Part shown: in pieces, positions 43,904 to 57,176 of the stretch
Position numbering within the stretch: position 1 is the stretch's first letter
How the letters are laid out: each line of letters starts with the position of its first letter
From: an uncultured Methanobacterium sp.
GTDB lineage: Archaea; Methanobacteriota; Methanobacteria; Methanobacteriales; Methanobacteriaceae
Direction: 5' to 3'
Assembly: GCF_963666025.1 (NCBI RefSeq)
Contig: NZ_OY762552.1
Location: 1,791,001-1,855,000 of the forward strand
Length of the DNA stretch: 64,000 nt
Translations under genes and position numbers: made by a program
The notes under the pieces: generated by a model
The model's database searches: none
What the model saw: the letters and a program-made list of their open reading frames with translations, nothing else
Told to the model about the DNA's origin: nothing

Positions 43904-44719
43904 ATGGCAGAGCTACCAGAACTCATAATACTGGCTGGACAGATGGATAAGGAACTCCCATCAAAAGAGTTCCAGCAGGGCGAACTTCGCCAGGAAAAAT
44001 CTTTAAACCTAACAGCAGAAGAATTTATCCAGAAAATTAAGGGTAAAAATGTAATTAAGGTTTACAACAAAGGTAAATGGATTTTCATCCAGTTATCTGG
44101 TGATTATCATCTGCTGCTGAACCTGGGTATGGGTGCAGACATTCTCTACCATGAGTCCGGTGCTGATTTACCAGATGAATATCAGTGCCTTTTCCAGTTT
44201 GCTGATGGATCCTCATTTTCCTGTAAATTCTGGTGGATAGGACGGGCAGAACTCCTGCAGGATGAGGAATTACCGCAGCATAAAGCCACCAAGGATATTG
44301 CAATTTCACCCCTGGATGCGGAATTCACCACAGAACACTTCCGGGAACTCTGCGGGGCACGTTCTCAGATTAAAAACCTCATCTTAAACCAGAAGAAAAT
44401 CGGGGGCATAGGGAATGTATATATCCATGATATTCTCTTCCGGGCCAAAATACACCCTAAAAAGATAGCAAACACTCTGGAAACCTGTAAGGTGGATAAT
44501 CTTCGCAGTATAATTCAGGAAAACCTTAAAAATGCCATTGAAATAGGTGGATTGGCCTATGAAAAAGATTTCTATGGCCAGAACAATGGATTTGATCGGG
44601 ATTACTTCCTGGTAGCTTATAAAGAGGGTGAACCCTGCCCTGAGTGCGGTGGCACCATTGAAAAGATTAAAACCGGAAGCACCTCTTCATACATCTGTCC
44701 CCACTGTCAGGAGTTGTAA
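43904..44719 (+). CDS. Fpg/Nei-family DNA glycosylase-like protein without the N-terminal proline
   Basis: 271 residues. The start MAELPELIILAGQM aligns with MPELPEVE of Fpg, but Pro2, whose amine is the usual nucleophile, is Ala; Glu3 is kept. NKGKWIFIQL holds the conserved lysine near 57. The helix-two-turn-helix KIGGIGNVYIHDILFRAKIH (about 165-184) and the C-terminal zinc finger CPECGGTIEKIKTG then YICPHCQ are intact. It should bind DNA; base-excision activity with an Ala N-terminus (or another nucleophile) is unclear. ATG 43904 follows GGGGATG. Confidence 0.85.
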   Translation: MAELPELIILAGQMDKELPSKEFQQGELRQEKSLNLTAEEFIQKIKGKNVIKVYNKGKWIFIQLSGDYHLLLNLGMGADILYHESGADLPDEYQCLFQFADGSSFSCKFWWIGRAELLQDEELPQHKATKDIAISPLDAEFTTEHFRELCGARSQIKNLILNQKKIGGIGNVYIHDILFRAKIHPKKIANTLETCKVDNLRSIIQENLKNAIEIGGLAYEKDFYGQNNGFDRDYFLVAYKEGEPCPECGGTIEKIKTGSTSSYICPHCQEL

Positions 44720-44834
44720 ATTGTCACTTAATACCATAATCGATAATTTAATTTAGAAAGTAGGTTAAATTAAGAAATAGAAATTTTTTAAGAATAGAAA
44801 TTTTCAGGAGATCATTTTCAGGAGATAACCAGTA

Positions 44835-45491
44835 ATGGATGAAATTGCCATAAATATCAGGGCTGTTAACCAGCCAGGAGTCTTGCGGGACATCACAGAA
44901 TTAACTGCTATATGTGGGATTAACATAACCTACACCCACCTATTTGTCGAGGACAAAGACCATGCATCACTTTACCTGGAGTTAGAGGCAGTTAAGAATG
45001 TGGATAAGTTAATAGAGAACATTAGAAAGGTGGAAGCAGTTAGGAGTGTTGAAGAATGCCCCACACTTCAGGATGTTTATGGTAAAAGAATTATCATCAT
45101 TGGTGGCGGTGCACAGGTGGCCATGGTGGCACAGGGTGCCATCACCGAGGCTGATCGTCATAACATCCGAGGAGAACACATCAGTGTGGACACCATCCCC
45201 CTGGTAGGTGAAGAAGACCTATCTGAGGCAGTATCTGCAGTGGGGAGACTGCCAAGAGTAGGAGCCCTGGTTCTTGCCGGATCCCTAATGGGAGGAAAGA
45301 TCACCGAGGCTATAGAGGAAATAAAAAAAGACCATGATGTAATTGTAATCAGCCTCAACATGCCTGGTAGTGTAACTGAAAAAGCAGATCTGGTGGTAAC
45401 CGACCCCATACAGGCTGGAGTGATGGCAGTAATGTCAGTGGCAGACACTGCTATATTCGACATCAAACGACTCGGTCAAAAGAGATTTTAA
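44835..45491 (+). CDS. ACT-domain protein of the DUF5612 family
   Basis: 218 residues. The N-terminal ACT domain (about 3-75), IAINIRAVNQPGVLRDITEL and ICGINITYTHLFVEDK, should bind an amino acid. The C-terminal domain has IIIIGGGAQVAMVAQGAITE (about 86-105) and LVLAGSLMGGKITEAI, with a Rossmann-like look. This is the methanogen DUF5612 arrangement; the role is unknown but probably regulatory in amino-acid metabolism. Upstream, the 13-bp sequence ATTTTCAGGAGAT is present twice (44800-44812 and 44814-44826), giving two ribosome-site-like AGGAG boxes; the second is at correct spacing. Confidence 0.85.
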   Translation: MDEIAINIRAVNQPGVLRDITELTAICGINITYTHLFVEDKDHASLYLELEAVKNVDKLIENIRKVEAVRSVEECPTLQDVYGKRIIIIGGGAQVAMVAQGAITEADRHNIRGEHISVDTIPLVGEEDLSEAVSAVGRLPRVGALVLAGSLMGGKITEAIEEIKKDHDVIVISLNMPGSVTEKADLVVTDPIQAGVMAVMSVADTAIFDIKRLGQKRF

Positions 45492-45514
45492 ATCATGCAA
45501 TGGTGTTAACTTTA

Positions 45515-45690
45515 AAGTAGGGTTTAAATCAAAACAAAATTTAACTTAAAATTGGGATTAAACTTAAAAATCGGCTTTAAATTCTAAACGGGGCTTTAAC
45601 TTAAAAACAGGATTTAAATTCTAAACAGGATTTAACTTACAAATGGGCTTTAAATTCAAAACGGGTTTTAAATTAAAATTCTGATTTAAT
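45515..45690. repeat. Degenerate short repeats in the convergent gap
   Basis: About eight to ten imperfect copies of a unit like GGNTTTAAATTCTAAAAC run through the gap, with variable spacing around 17-19 bp. They do not code on either strand. Probably slippage-derived spacer sequence. Confidence 0.5.
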
Positions 45691-45711
45691 GCTTATAAAA
45701 AAAGGATTTAG

Positions 45712-45733
45712 AAGATCTCTAAACAGAGATCTT
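45712..45733. terminator. Perfect 9-bp hairpin between convergent genes
   Basis: AAGATCTCT and AGAGATCTT pair perfectly around an AAAC loop, with T/A-rich flanks on both sides. It lies between a rightward gene (ends 45491) and a leftward gene (ends 45839), so a bidirectional terminator is plausible, though archaeal termination relies mainly on T-tracts. Confidence 0.5.
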
Positions 45734-45838
45734 TAAATAATTTTAAAAAGTTACTTTTTTCGAATTTAAACGTATTCTGGTTTAAATTTAAACGTATTCT
45801 CGGGTTCTTATGTTGACTTTAAGCTTTAAATGATATTT

Positions 45839-46120
<282 letters not shown>

Positions 46121-46337
46121 GGTATCACCACTTCTATTCTGTTGGTAAAAGGATTTATATTTATATTAATTTGGGGTTAATTTTACAGGGCTTTATTTTT
46201 GATGATGGATTTGGAATCATTTTAATACTATTTGTGGACAAATATTAACCCACATTATAACTTGCATAAACATCCTTGTTGAACATTAATCTGAACTAAA
46301 ATTCTAGGATGGATGAATATCCGAGGGGTGAGCTGAA

Positions 46338-46841
46338 ATGACACTTCAATGTGATGGTATGGATGGATTGGTGGTTAAAGCCGCTGAAGAAGCTCTAGAA
46401 ATGGAAAACATCAATTATGTGTTCCCATTTATCCGGGAAAGATATGAGGATGAGCTTAAAGATGCCTTTGAGCGAACACTCTTGGTGCGAGAACTTTCTG
46501 GAGATGCAGCTGAACTAGCCGATTACTGGTTCTTTGAAACCGCAGTCCGATTGCACTTGAAAGGCCGGGGAATGGCTTACAACGGACTCAAACCATCTCA
46601 GATCAGTAAAAAACCAGTTATTAAAATGGCTGAGCAGGCGGTTAGAACTGAAAACATGAATGATCTCATGACTTTCATCTTAAACTCCATTAAAGAAGAT
46701 GTTTTGTCCAGATTTGATGATGTTATCTCCAAAAAAGATTATGATGTGACGGATGTGGAGGATGCCCGGGACTACATAGATTCCCTTTTAAACTTCTTCG
46801 GTTACATGCAACAGTTAATTGAATTTATGGAAGAAGGTTGA
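46338..46841 (+). CDS. DUF6448-family protein
   Basis: 167 residues, soluble and helical. CDGMDGLVVKAAEEALEMEN near the N-terminus, FERTLLVRELSGDAAELADY then WFFETAVRLHLKGRG, and YNGLKPSQ give the DUF6448 pattern, in which the first segment usually reads HCDTMDGPVV; here His is Gln. No biochemical role is known. ATG 46338 follows GAGGGGTGAG. Confidence 0.75.
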   Translation: MTLQCDGMDGLVVKAAEEALEMENINYVFPFIRERYEDELKDAFERTLLVRELSGDAAELADYWFFETAVRLHLKGRGMAYNGLKPSQISKKPVIKMAEQAVRTENMNDLMTFILNSIKEDVLSRFDDVISKKDYDVTDVEDARDYIDSLLNFFGYMQQLIEFMEEG

Positions 46842-47040
46842 ATTTATTTAAGATAAGTTAAAGTCATCGAAGAAAGTTAAATATTCCAAAAGTTTATGAA
46901 TTCATGGGGGAAGGTGAGGACTGTTAAAAGTAACTCATTTGCCCTAGTTAACTCTATTTGTCCCAGTTAACTCCATTTACCCTAAATTTAGTGCAGTATT
47001 AAATGTTATTGACTGAAAATAAAAAGGTAAGGTGTATATA

Positions 47041-47364
47041 ATGAGTGATGAACTGAAATCTGTAGTTATAAATGTAGAAGACTTGCTTGATTATCAGGAA
47101 GGGGCAGTTGTAAGCCGTGAGATAATCCGCAAGGAAACTGGAACTGTAACTATATTCGCCTTTGATAAAGGGGAAGGGCTAAGCGAACACACCGCACCAT
47201 TCGATGCAATGGTCCAGATAATCGATGGAAAGGCAGAAATAACCATCTCCGGCAAAAAGAACACACTCCAGAGGGGAGATATGATCATCATGCCTGCGGA
47301 TGAACCACACGCTCTCCATGCCCTGGAACGATACAAAATGATCTTAACCATGATCAGGTCATGA
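47041..47364 (+). CDS. Cupin-domain protein
   Basis: 107 residues from ATG 47041; an in-frame GTG at 47032 is less likely. It is a single small cupin. The two metal-binding motifs are partly present: GEGLSEHTAPFDAMVQIIDG (about 56-75) and GDMIIMPADEPHALHALE (about 82-99). The first histidine set is reduced to one His. Small cupins of this sort sense or isomerise small ligands; no specific role can be given. Confidence 0.83.
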   Translation: MSDELKSVVINVEDLLDYQEGAVVSREIIRKETGTVTIFAFDKGEGLSEHTAPFDAMVQIIDGKAEITISGKKNTLQRGDMIIMPADEPHALHALERYKMILTMIRS

Positions 47365-47498
47365 TAATGAAAAAATTAAAAAATACCCTTAATACTGATG
47401 TAATGGTCAGTATATCTGCGATGTAAGGGTTAAATTATTCAATGAATGATTTCCATCAATTCTTTTTTTCTTTGATGACTAACTATCTATTTAATCAT

Positions 47499-48782
<1,284 letters not shown>

Positions 48783-48997
48783 TTAGATCATTCCGAAATT
48801 CTTTTTTTGATATTTTTACTTTTTATAATTTCTATGAGTGGGCTTAATATAACAATTGTTTAGTGAGTTTAAGTAATGATAATGTGGTTAGTTAAAGGGG
48901 TTTGTTTTCTTATTAAACCAAAATTTTTAGTAACCAATTTATTAGTAAACCTGTTTTCAAAATGTGATATTAGGTATGTAATATCCCATTGAATCAT

Positions 48998-50023
48998 TTA
49001 ATTTATTTTCAAATCCTTTAATTTAATGTACTCGCCTAAGGATTCTCTGGTGGTTCCTACAATCAGGCGGTAATGGGTTTTTTTACCTATAACTTTTTCC
49101 AGCTTTCCACGGGCAACTATTCTTTCCCCTTCCCTAGCCTGACCAGAGTATGTATGGGTGTAGGATGCCACTTCCTTCAAGTAAACATCAGGACCATCCA
49201 GTATCTTCACATCTTCCACCTGGTAGACTGCCGGGTTGTCAAAGGCTGCCAGAGCATCAGAAACGGTTGCTTCAATTTCAATGGTTCCGCAGGGTGAATA
49301 GGTCTCATCACCATAGTTACCGGTGATTTCATCCCATTCCCTGGTGGCCAGAATATCAAACAGAGTACCGTCCACCACTCCCCGGTTATTTTTACGGTCC
49401 TCATACCACTGGAATTCTTCATAACTTAAGGTGGAATCCTTGATCCTCTTTGCGTATAGTTTAGCCCAGTAACCATCCTCAATAGCTTTTAAAGGGCTGT
49501 CACTATCATGTTTCATGGATTCAAATGTTTCCATGGCCTTCCTATGATTTTTAAGGCCGTAAACAACGAAGTCAATATCGGAAACCAGGGGGTCGTATAA
49601 ATTGGGTAGTATAGATCCAGAGATACCCATGTGTTTAGGGTTGATACCTGCCTCTTCATGGAAGGTATCGGCCACTTTGATCACCTTCCGGAGAAGATCG
49701 TTGGGTGAAGAAAGTTCCATTATTTGGTTAAGGCGATCAACCGGGCTCAGTATCTTTTCCACTCTTTTGATGGGTGCACCCATCATTTTAACCCGTGTAA
49801 TTTCACAATCAAAAAGATAATCAGGATAATACTCATTTAAAAAATCATAAGCCTGCTGTGAATCCACCTTACTGTACCTGGAGCCATTCAGGGATCGTTC
49901 TCCCTCTGGATCCGGAATGTAGCGTAAAAATGATTGTATTCGATCATCAGGGTGCAGGTAGGTGGTGGTGGCCAAGAAAAGATCATCCTTGGTGTAGATA
50001 AAGTCTCGGACTCTGGCTTGCAT
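48998..50023 (-). CDS. Predicted nucleotidyltransferase
   Basis: 341 residues. The central GISGSILPNLYDPLVSDIDF then VVYG (about 133-156) has the Gly-Ser and Asp-x-Asp pattern of the polymerase-beta nucleotidyltransferase fold. The N-terminal part, MQARVRDFIYTKDDLFLATT, and the C-terminal domain with CGTIEIEATVSDALAAFDNP are archaeal and uncharacterised to my knowledge. It is not a CD-NTase of the usual CBASS type, because its core motif and length differ and no effector is next to it. ATG 50023 has no ribosome site and probably serves a leaderless mRNA. Confidence 0.72.
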   Translation of the reverse strand: MQARVRDFIYTKDDLFLATTTYLHPDDRIQSFLRYIPDPEGERSLNGSRYSKVDSQQAYDFLNEYYPDYLFDCEITRVKMMGAPIKRVEKILSPVDRLNQIMELSSPNDLLRKVIKVADTFHEEAGINPKHMGISGSILPNLYDPLVSDIDFVVYGLKNHRKAMETFESMKHDSDSPLKAIEDGYWAKLYAKRIKDSTLSYEEFQWYEDRKNNRGVVDGTLFDILATREWDEITGNYGDETYSPCGTIEIEATVSDALAAFDNPAVYQVEDVKILDGPDVYLKEVASYTHTYSGQAREGERIVARGKLEKVIGKKTHYRLIVGTTRESLGEYIKLKDLKIN

Positions 50024-50060
50024 GAATTAATTTAATGCATGGGCATATTATTAAATATGA
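50021..50060. promoter_or_regulatory. Interlocked divergent leaderless promoters
   Basis: On the plus strand TTAATTTAATG (about 50026-50036) lies about 27 bp before ATG 50057. On the minus strand TTTAATAATATG (50055-50044) lies about 25 bp before ATG 50023. Both genes lack ribosome sites. The two transcripts would thus begin at their start codons, with each TATA box falling between or inside the other gene's 5' end. Confidence 0.5.
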
Positions 50061-50440
50061 TAGTAAAAAGATTGGTGCCAGGCCAGGACCTCAAACAGTC
50101 CCTTGAAAAGATAAGGGACAAACATGGGTTAAAATCTGGTGTAGTCCTGTGTTTAGTGGGTAGCCTGGATGAAGCAGTATTAAGAATGGCAGATAGTAAT
50201 AAAAAGACGATTAAAGGGCCACTGGAAATAGTTTCTGCCACCGGGACCATAGCCACCAACGGGATTCACCTGCACCTTGCAGTGGCTGATAACCAGGGCA
50301 ATGTCATGGGTGGACACCTGATGACCGGCTGTCCAGTGCACACCACGGTTGAAATCTGTATTCTGTGTCCAGACATGGTTTTCAAGCGAGTATCAGACTC
50401 TGAAACTGGTTACCGTGAACTTGAAGTTTTCCCCAAGTAG
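50057..50440 (+). CDS. PPC-domain (DUF296) DNA-binding-like protein
   Basis: 127 residues from ATG 50057; ATG 50039 would add six residues and leave 15 bp between divergent starts. The PPC/DUF296 fold is seen in VVLCLVGSLDEAVLRMA (about 32-48), LEIVSATGTIATNGIHLHLA (about 63-82) and GGHLMTGCPVHTTVEIC (about 93-109). The GxHLHxAV pattern and HLMTGCPV resemble the metal-binding variants. In plants the domain is joined to AT-hooks; archaeal versions are stand-alone with unknown function. Confidence 0.85.
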   Translation: MIVKRLVPGQDLKQSLEKIRDKHGLKSGVVLCLVGSLDEAVLRMADSNKKTIKGPLEIVSATGTIATNGIHLHLAVADNQGNVMGGHLMTGCPVHTTVEICILCPDMVFKRVSDSETGYRELEVFPK

Positions 50441-50563
50441 GCCTGAATTAGGACAGACTCATTAATGATCAAATCCAATCTTATAAACATCAATTATAAT
50501 CCTTAATTATAACCTGCAATTAAAAAATTATAACCCTAATCAAATAGCCATACTAAAAAAAAG

Positions 50564-50603
50564 AATGGTCTGATTATCACAAAACAAATGGTCTGATTAT
50601 CAC
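50564..50603 (+). repeat. 17-bp direct repeat abutting the DUF366 start codon
   Basis: AATGGTCTGATTATCAC occurs exactly at 50564-50580 and 50587-50603, 23 bp apart. The second copy ends one base before ATG 50604, in the place where a ribosome site would be. It may be an operator, an mRNA element or a recent duplication. Confidence 0.75.
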
Positions 50604-51176
<573 letters not shown>

Positions 51177-51388
51177 AGTTTTATCGTTGGATCTCATAGC
51201 TCTGTCAAGTATTATAATCTGTCAGATATCATCAAATCTCATAATCCATTAGATCTCATAATATGGATTTAAATTAAAATAATAGTAGATAGGAATTAAA
51301 ATTTTGATGAAATTAAATTTACAATTGGATAGATTTACAGTTATTAAAAGGTTATTAAATCATTAAAAATGTTTTAGAAGGTTTTTAA

Positions 51389-51836
51389 ATGAAAATAGTT
51401 ATTAATGGAATACACGCTAACTTGAGATTCGCATCAGCCCACATGATCCCCTGCCATGAATTCTGTGGAGGGATACACGGACACTCCTACCACGTGGATG
51501 TTGTTGTGGAGGGAGAACGTGGTGGCCAGTTCGGATTCGTGGCTGACTTTAAAACAGTCAAGGGACAGGTAAGGAAAATGTGCAAAGAACTGGATCACAA
51601 ACTCCTAATACCTGAAAACAGTAAAGAACTCGAATTCAAATTAAAAGACCCGGTAGAGTTTTCCATCGGGACTAAAGAGTATAAAATCCCCAGGGAAGAC
51701 TGCTGTCTCCTACCACTACCCTCCACCTCTGCTGAGGACCTGGCAGAGTACTTGGCTGGTAAGCTTTTCCAGGCACTTCAGGATGAGGGAGACATTAAAA
51801 GTGTGGAGATATGCGTGAACGAGGGAATAGGTCAGG

Positions 51837-51865
<29 letters not shown>
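51389..51865 (+). CDS. queD: 6-carboxy-5,6,7,8-tetrahydropterin synthase (QueD/PTPS family)
   Basis: 158 residues. The zinc ligands are FASAHMIPC (His near 18) and HGHSYHVDV (about 30-38); the catalytic Cys precedes the HGH in CGGIHGHSY. LDHKLLI and STSAEDLAEYLA (about 110-121) complete the active site. The reaction converts dihydroneopterin triphosphate to 6-carboxytetrahydropterin for preQ0, the precursor of archaeosine in tRNA. ATG 51389 follows AGAAGG. Its end overlaps the likely start of queE. Confidence 0.9.
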
Positions 51866-52580
<715 letters not shown>

Positions 52581-52591
52581 GAGGTATTTAG

Positions 52592-53152
52592 ATGGAAATG
52601 GATACCCAAGTGACTGTACACGACGCCATGACATCAAGTGTGATAACTGTAGACCCTGAAACCAGCATTGCCCAAGCTGCGGCTATAATGAGTCAGAAAG
52701 GCATTGGAAGCCTCATTATCCGGAGTAATTCAGAACCGGAAGGACTGATTACCGAAAGTGACATTATAACCAAGGTTGTATCCATGGATATCCAGGCCAG
52801 CCAGATAACGGTGGCCGAGGTCATGACCCGTGATCTCATAAAAATCACTCCTGGAAGTGAGCTCAACGAAGCAGCAAGAACCATGGCTAAAAATAAAATA
52901 AGGAGACTGCCTGTGGTGAATGATGGGGTTCTTGTTGGTATATTAACCTCCACTGATGTGATGACTGTATCACCAGAACTCACTGAAATACTGGTGGAAA
53001 CCGCCAAGATGACCCACCAGATAGATTACGCTGACAATGAGAAATCAGTACCTGGAACCTGTGAAGTATGTGGAAATTACCTGGATTATTTGGATGAAGT
53101 AGATGGAAAGTACGTTTGTGAGGAGTGTAAAGAAGATTTAGAAGGTGAATAG
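52592..53152 (+). CDS. CBS-pair protein with C-terminal zinc ribbon
   Basis: 186 residues. Two CBS motifs (about 8-65 and 72-130), each with the MTSSVITVDPETSIAQAA or MTRDLIKITPGSELNEAA type start and ...LVGILTSTDVMTVS end. The C-terminus, CEVCGNYLDYLDEVDG and KYVCEEC (about 152-181), is a four-cysteine zinc ribbon. CBS pairs bind adenine nucleotides or SAM and regulate partners. ATG 52592 follows GGAGGT, 11 bp after queE, so it is probably co-transcribed with it. First of five CBS genes. Confidence 0.9.
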   Translation: MEMDTQVTVHDAMTSSVITVDPETSIAQAAAIMSQKGIGSLIIRSNSEPEGLITESDIITKVVSMDIQASQITVAEVMTRDLIKITPGSELNEAARTMAKNKIRRLPVVNDGVLVGILTSTDVMTVSPELTEILVETAKMTHQIDYADNEKSVPGTCEVCGNYLDYLDEVDGKYVCEECKEDLEGE

Positions 53153-53153
53153 T

Positions 53154-53975
<822 letters not shown>

Positions 53976-54248
53976 TGTCCCGACCATTACCTGTAAAATC
54001 CCCTAAATTGGGTGCTAAACTATTTTTAAGAAATTTTGTTATTTTTGATAAATTCAGAATTCGTTCTATCAATAATTCTATCTATAAATATGAATTCAAG
54101 GCTTTATTCACGGTTAAATCTAAGGATGAATTAAAGGTTATCTTTAAGGATTTTTTCAAGGTTATATCTGAAATTAAGGTTATCTTTGAGTTTGAATTAA
54201 AAGCTTAAAGATGGATTCAAGGTTATCTCTAATATTAGAGGTGTATAG
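53976..54248. other. Gap within the CBS cluster with degenerate repeats
   Basis: 273 bp, AT-rich. AAGGTTATCTNTNA-like words recur (about 54136, 54163, 54177, 54222). An 83-codon frame through it (53957-54208) is lysine/phenylalanine-rich and low in complexity, so I reject it as a gene. It may separate two transcripts of the CBS genes. Confidence 0.45.
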
Positions 54249-55187
<939 letters not shown>

Positions 55188-55215
55188 TGCGGCTAAAATT
55201 TTAGGGGCGAGTTGC

Positions 55216-56058
55216 ATGATGAAAATCGAGGATGTAATGAACGAGGAAGTAATCTTAGCAGAGGAAAACGAACAGGTAAGTCATGCCCGAAACCTAATGC
55301 TTAAATACGGTTACAGCCGCATTTTAGTAGTTGACCAGGAAGGTAAACCAGTGGGCATCCTGACTGAAAAAGACTTAACCCGAAAAATGAGATCCAACGG
55401 ACCAAAATGGAAAAGAAGAACCATCGATAAAATCAGCATCCGCAGGGTCATGACACCAAACCCGGTGACAATCACCCCCTTCCGCGAAATCAGGGAAGCG
55501 GTGGAGCTCATGATCAAAAATAACATTAGCTCCATACCAGTAACCGATGGGGATGAAGTGGTAGGAATCGTAACCAAAAGTGACCTCATGGACTTCTACC
55601 GCCAGAAATACACTGGTAAATGGAAAGTATCCCAGCTTATGACCAGTGAAGTGATAACTGTCAATGAAAATCACAGTATTGGTCACGTAATAAGCATAAT
55701 GGAAGATGATAAAATTGGAAAAGTCATTGTGATGAGGGATAATGAGCCAGTGGGTATCATAACCTCCTCCAACATATCCTTTGCAAATGTGGAGGATCCT
55801 GAAACCGGGATTAGCGTGGAAAAAATAGCATTCCTGCGTAATGTAGACGGCCAGGAGAAAAGAAATGTCCGAGAGGTGTCCATGCTCACGGCAGGGGATA
55901 TTATGACAAATCACCTTATAAAAATCGAACAGGATGAAGACGCCGCCAGTGCAGCTGAAATAATGGCTAAAAAGGAAGTTATTGGGATTCCAGTTGTTAA
56001 TGACAATGAACTGGTGGGAATAATAACTAAAACGGATATTATCCGGGGAATCCAGTAA
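55216..56058 (+). CDS. Protein with four CBS motifs
   Basis: 280 residues, four CBS motifs: IEDVMNEEVILAEENEQVSH at the N-terminus, RRVMTPNPVTITPFREIREA (about 77-96), LMTSEVITVNENHSIGHVIS and IMTNHLIKIEQDEDAASAAE. Each ends with the PVG/LVGIIT-TKSD pattern. The start may be ATG 55216 or 55219 after GGGGCGAG. It lies 28 bp from the previous gene and 17 bp from the next. Confidence 0.9.
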   Translation: MMKIEDVMNEEVILAEENEQVSHARNLMLKYGYSRILVVDQEGKPVGILTEKDLTRKMRSNGPKWKRRTIDKISIRRVMTPNPVTITPFREIREAVELMIKNNISSIPVTDGDEVVGIVTKSDLMDFYRQKYTGKWKVSQLMTSEVITVNENHSIGHVISIMEDDKIGKVIVMRDNEPVGIITSSNISFANVEDPETGISVEKIAFLRNVDGQEKRNVREVSMLTAGDIMTNHLIKIEQDEDAASAAEIMAKKEVIGIPVVNDNELVGIITKTDIIRGIQ

Positions 56059-56075
56059 AACCGGGGGAATCCAAG

Positions 56076-56891
56076 ATGCATGTGAAAGATATAATGGCCA
56101 AAGATGCAGTTGTGGTGGACAAAGACCAGAACATTCACGACGCACTGAAATTAATGAAAAAAAATAAAGTATCCCGGTTGCCGGTTATAAACACCAACCA
56201 GGACCATCAGAAAGAACTGGTAGGTATCATAACCGAGAAAGACATAGCACTTCGTCTGGGATCATCCAAATACGGCAACCTGGCACCATCCCATTTTCAT
56301 GTCTCCACAGTGATGACTCCTCAGCCATTAACTGCTGAAGGCAACCAGACTCTGGGGGATGCTGCCCAGCTCATGCTGGAGAATAAAATTGGAGGCCTGA
56401 CTGTAACCGATGGCAGGGATATCATTGGGGTGATCACCAAGACGGACTTTCTGCATACCTGCCAGGGCAGACCTTTCAACGAGATCACTGTAAAAGAGAG
56501 GATGCAAACCGAAGTCACCACCATTGGACCACAGGATCGGCTGGTACACGCCAGGAGGATCATCATTGACGAGGGTATTGGCCGACTACCAGTAATGGAA
56601 GATGGCGAGCTCCAGGGAATGATAACTGCCAAAGACATAGCCCTGGCCATGATGTCCTTCAGGAAAGTAGTTCCTGACAAGTACAAACCCGCCAGAATAC
56701 GTAACCTGCTGGTGGAAGACGTGATGATCCAGAACGTGAAAACCATAACCGAAGAAACAAACCTATCTGAGGCAGCCCAGATCCTGCTGGATGAAAACTT
56801 CAGTGGACTACCAGTGGTGGATGATGAAGGTATGATTGGAATAATCACCAAAACAGACTTCCTGAAACTGATAGTGGAACTGGAAAAATGA
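56076..56891 (+). CDS. Protein with four CBS motifs
   Basis: 271 residues, four CBS motifs beginning VKDIMAKDAVVVDKDQNIHD, STVMTPQPLTAEGNQTLGDA (about 76-95), RMQTEVTTIGPQDRLVHARR and VMIQNVKTITEETNLSEAA. The repeats of this and the previous gene are similar enough that the set arose by duplication. ATG 56076 follows GGGGGAA. A terminator-like hairpin follows it, so the CBS transcript probably ends here. Confidence 0.9.
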   Translation: MHVKDIMAKDAVVVDKDQNIHDALKLMKKNKVSRLPVINTNQDHQKELVGIITEKDIALRLGSSKYGNLAPSHFHVSTVMTPQPLTAEGNQTLGDAAQLMLENKIGGLTVTDGRDIIGVITKTDFLHTCQGRPFNEITVKERMQTEVTTIGPQDRLVHARRIIIDEGIGRLPVMEDGELQGMITAKDIALAMMSFRKVVPDKYKPARIRNLLVEDVMIQNVKTITEETNLSEAAQILLDENFSGLPVVDDEGMIGIITKTDFLKLIVELEK

Positions 56892-56913
56892 TCTAAAATA
56901 AAACAGGTAGTAG

Positions 56914-56949
56914 AGGAGATTTTTAATAAATCCCCTTTAACTTTTTTTT
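56914..56949 (+). terminator. Hairpin plus T-tract after the CBS cluster
   Basis: AGGAGATTT and AAATCCCCT pair (one A/C mismatch) around a short TTAAT-type loop, and a run of eight T follows at 56942-56949. This is the form of an intrinsic terminator and lies 23 bp after the last CBS gene. Confidence 0.65.
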
Positions 56950-57176
56950 AAACATTAGGTAACGATTTAAAATGGATAAATAACTCGGAATGTTTTTAAG
57001 TGGTGAAAATTTTAAGTGGTGCAAATGGACTTTTAAACGTTCAAATCATAAAATGACTCTAAAAATCTTCTAAAATTAAAAATATAATGATTCTAAAACC
57101 CGTATATTAAAAAAATATTTTAGTTTAAACCAGACTCCCACTGAAATAAAAAAATCCCATTTTAAAACTGTGTCCC

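Noticed and set aside
48998..50023. Nucleotidyltransferase as the CD-NTase partner of the S-4TM protein
   Set aside because: It is 11 kb away, on the other strand, and its core motif and length do not match known CD-NTases, so a CBASS link is not supported.
55375..56145. 256-codon minus-strand ORF across two CBS genes
   Set aside because: Antisense shadow, His/Tyr/Phe-rich, spanning the junction of two well-supported genes.
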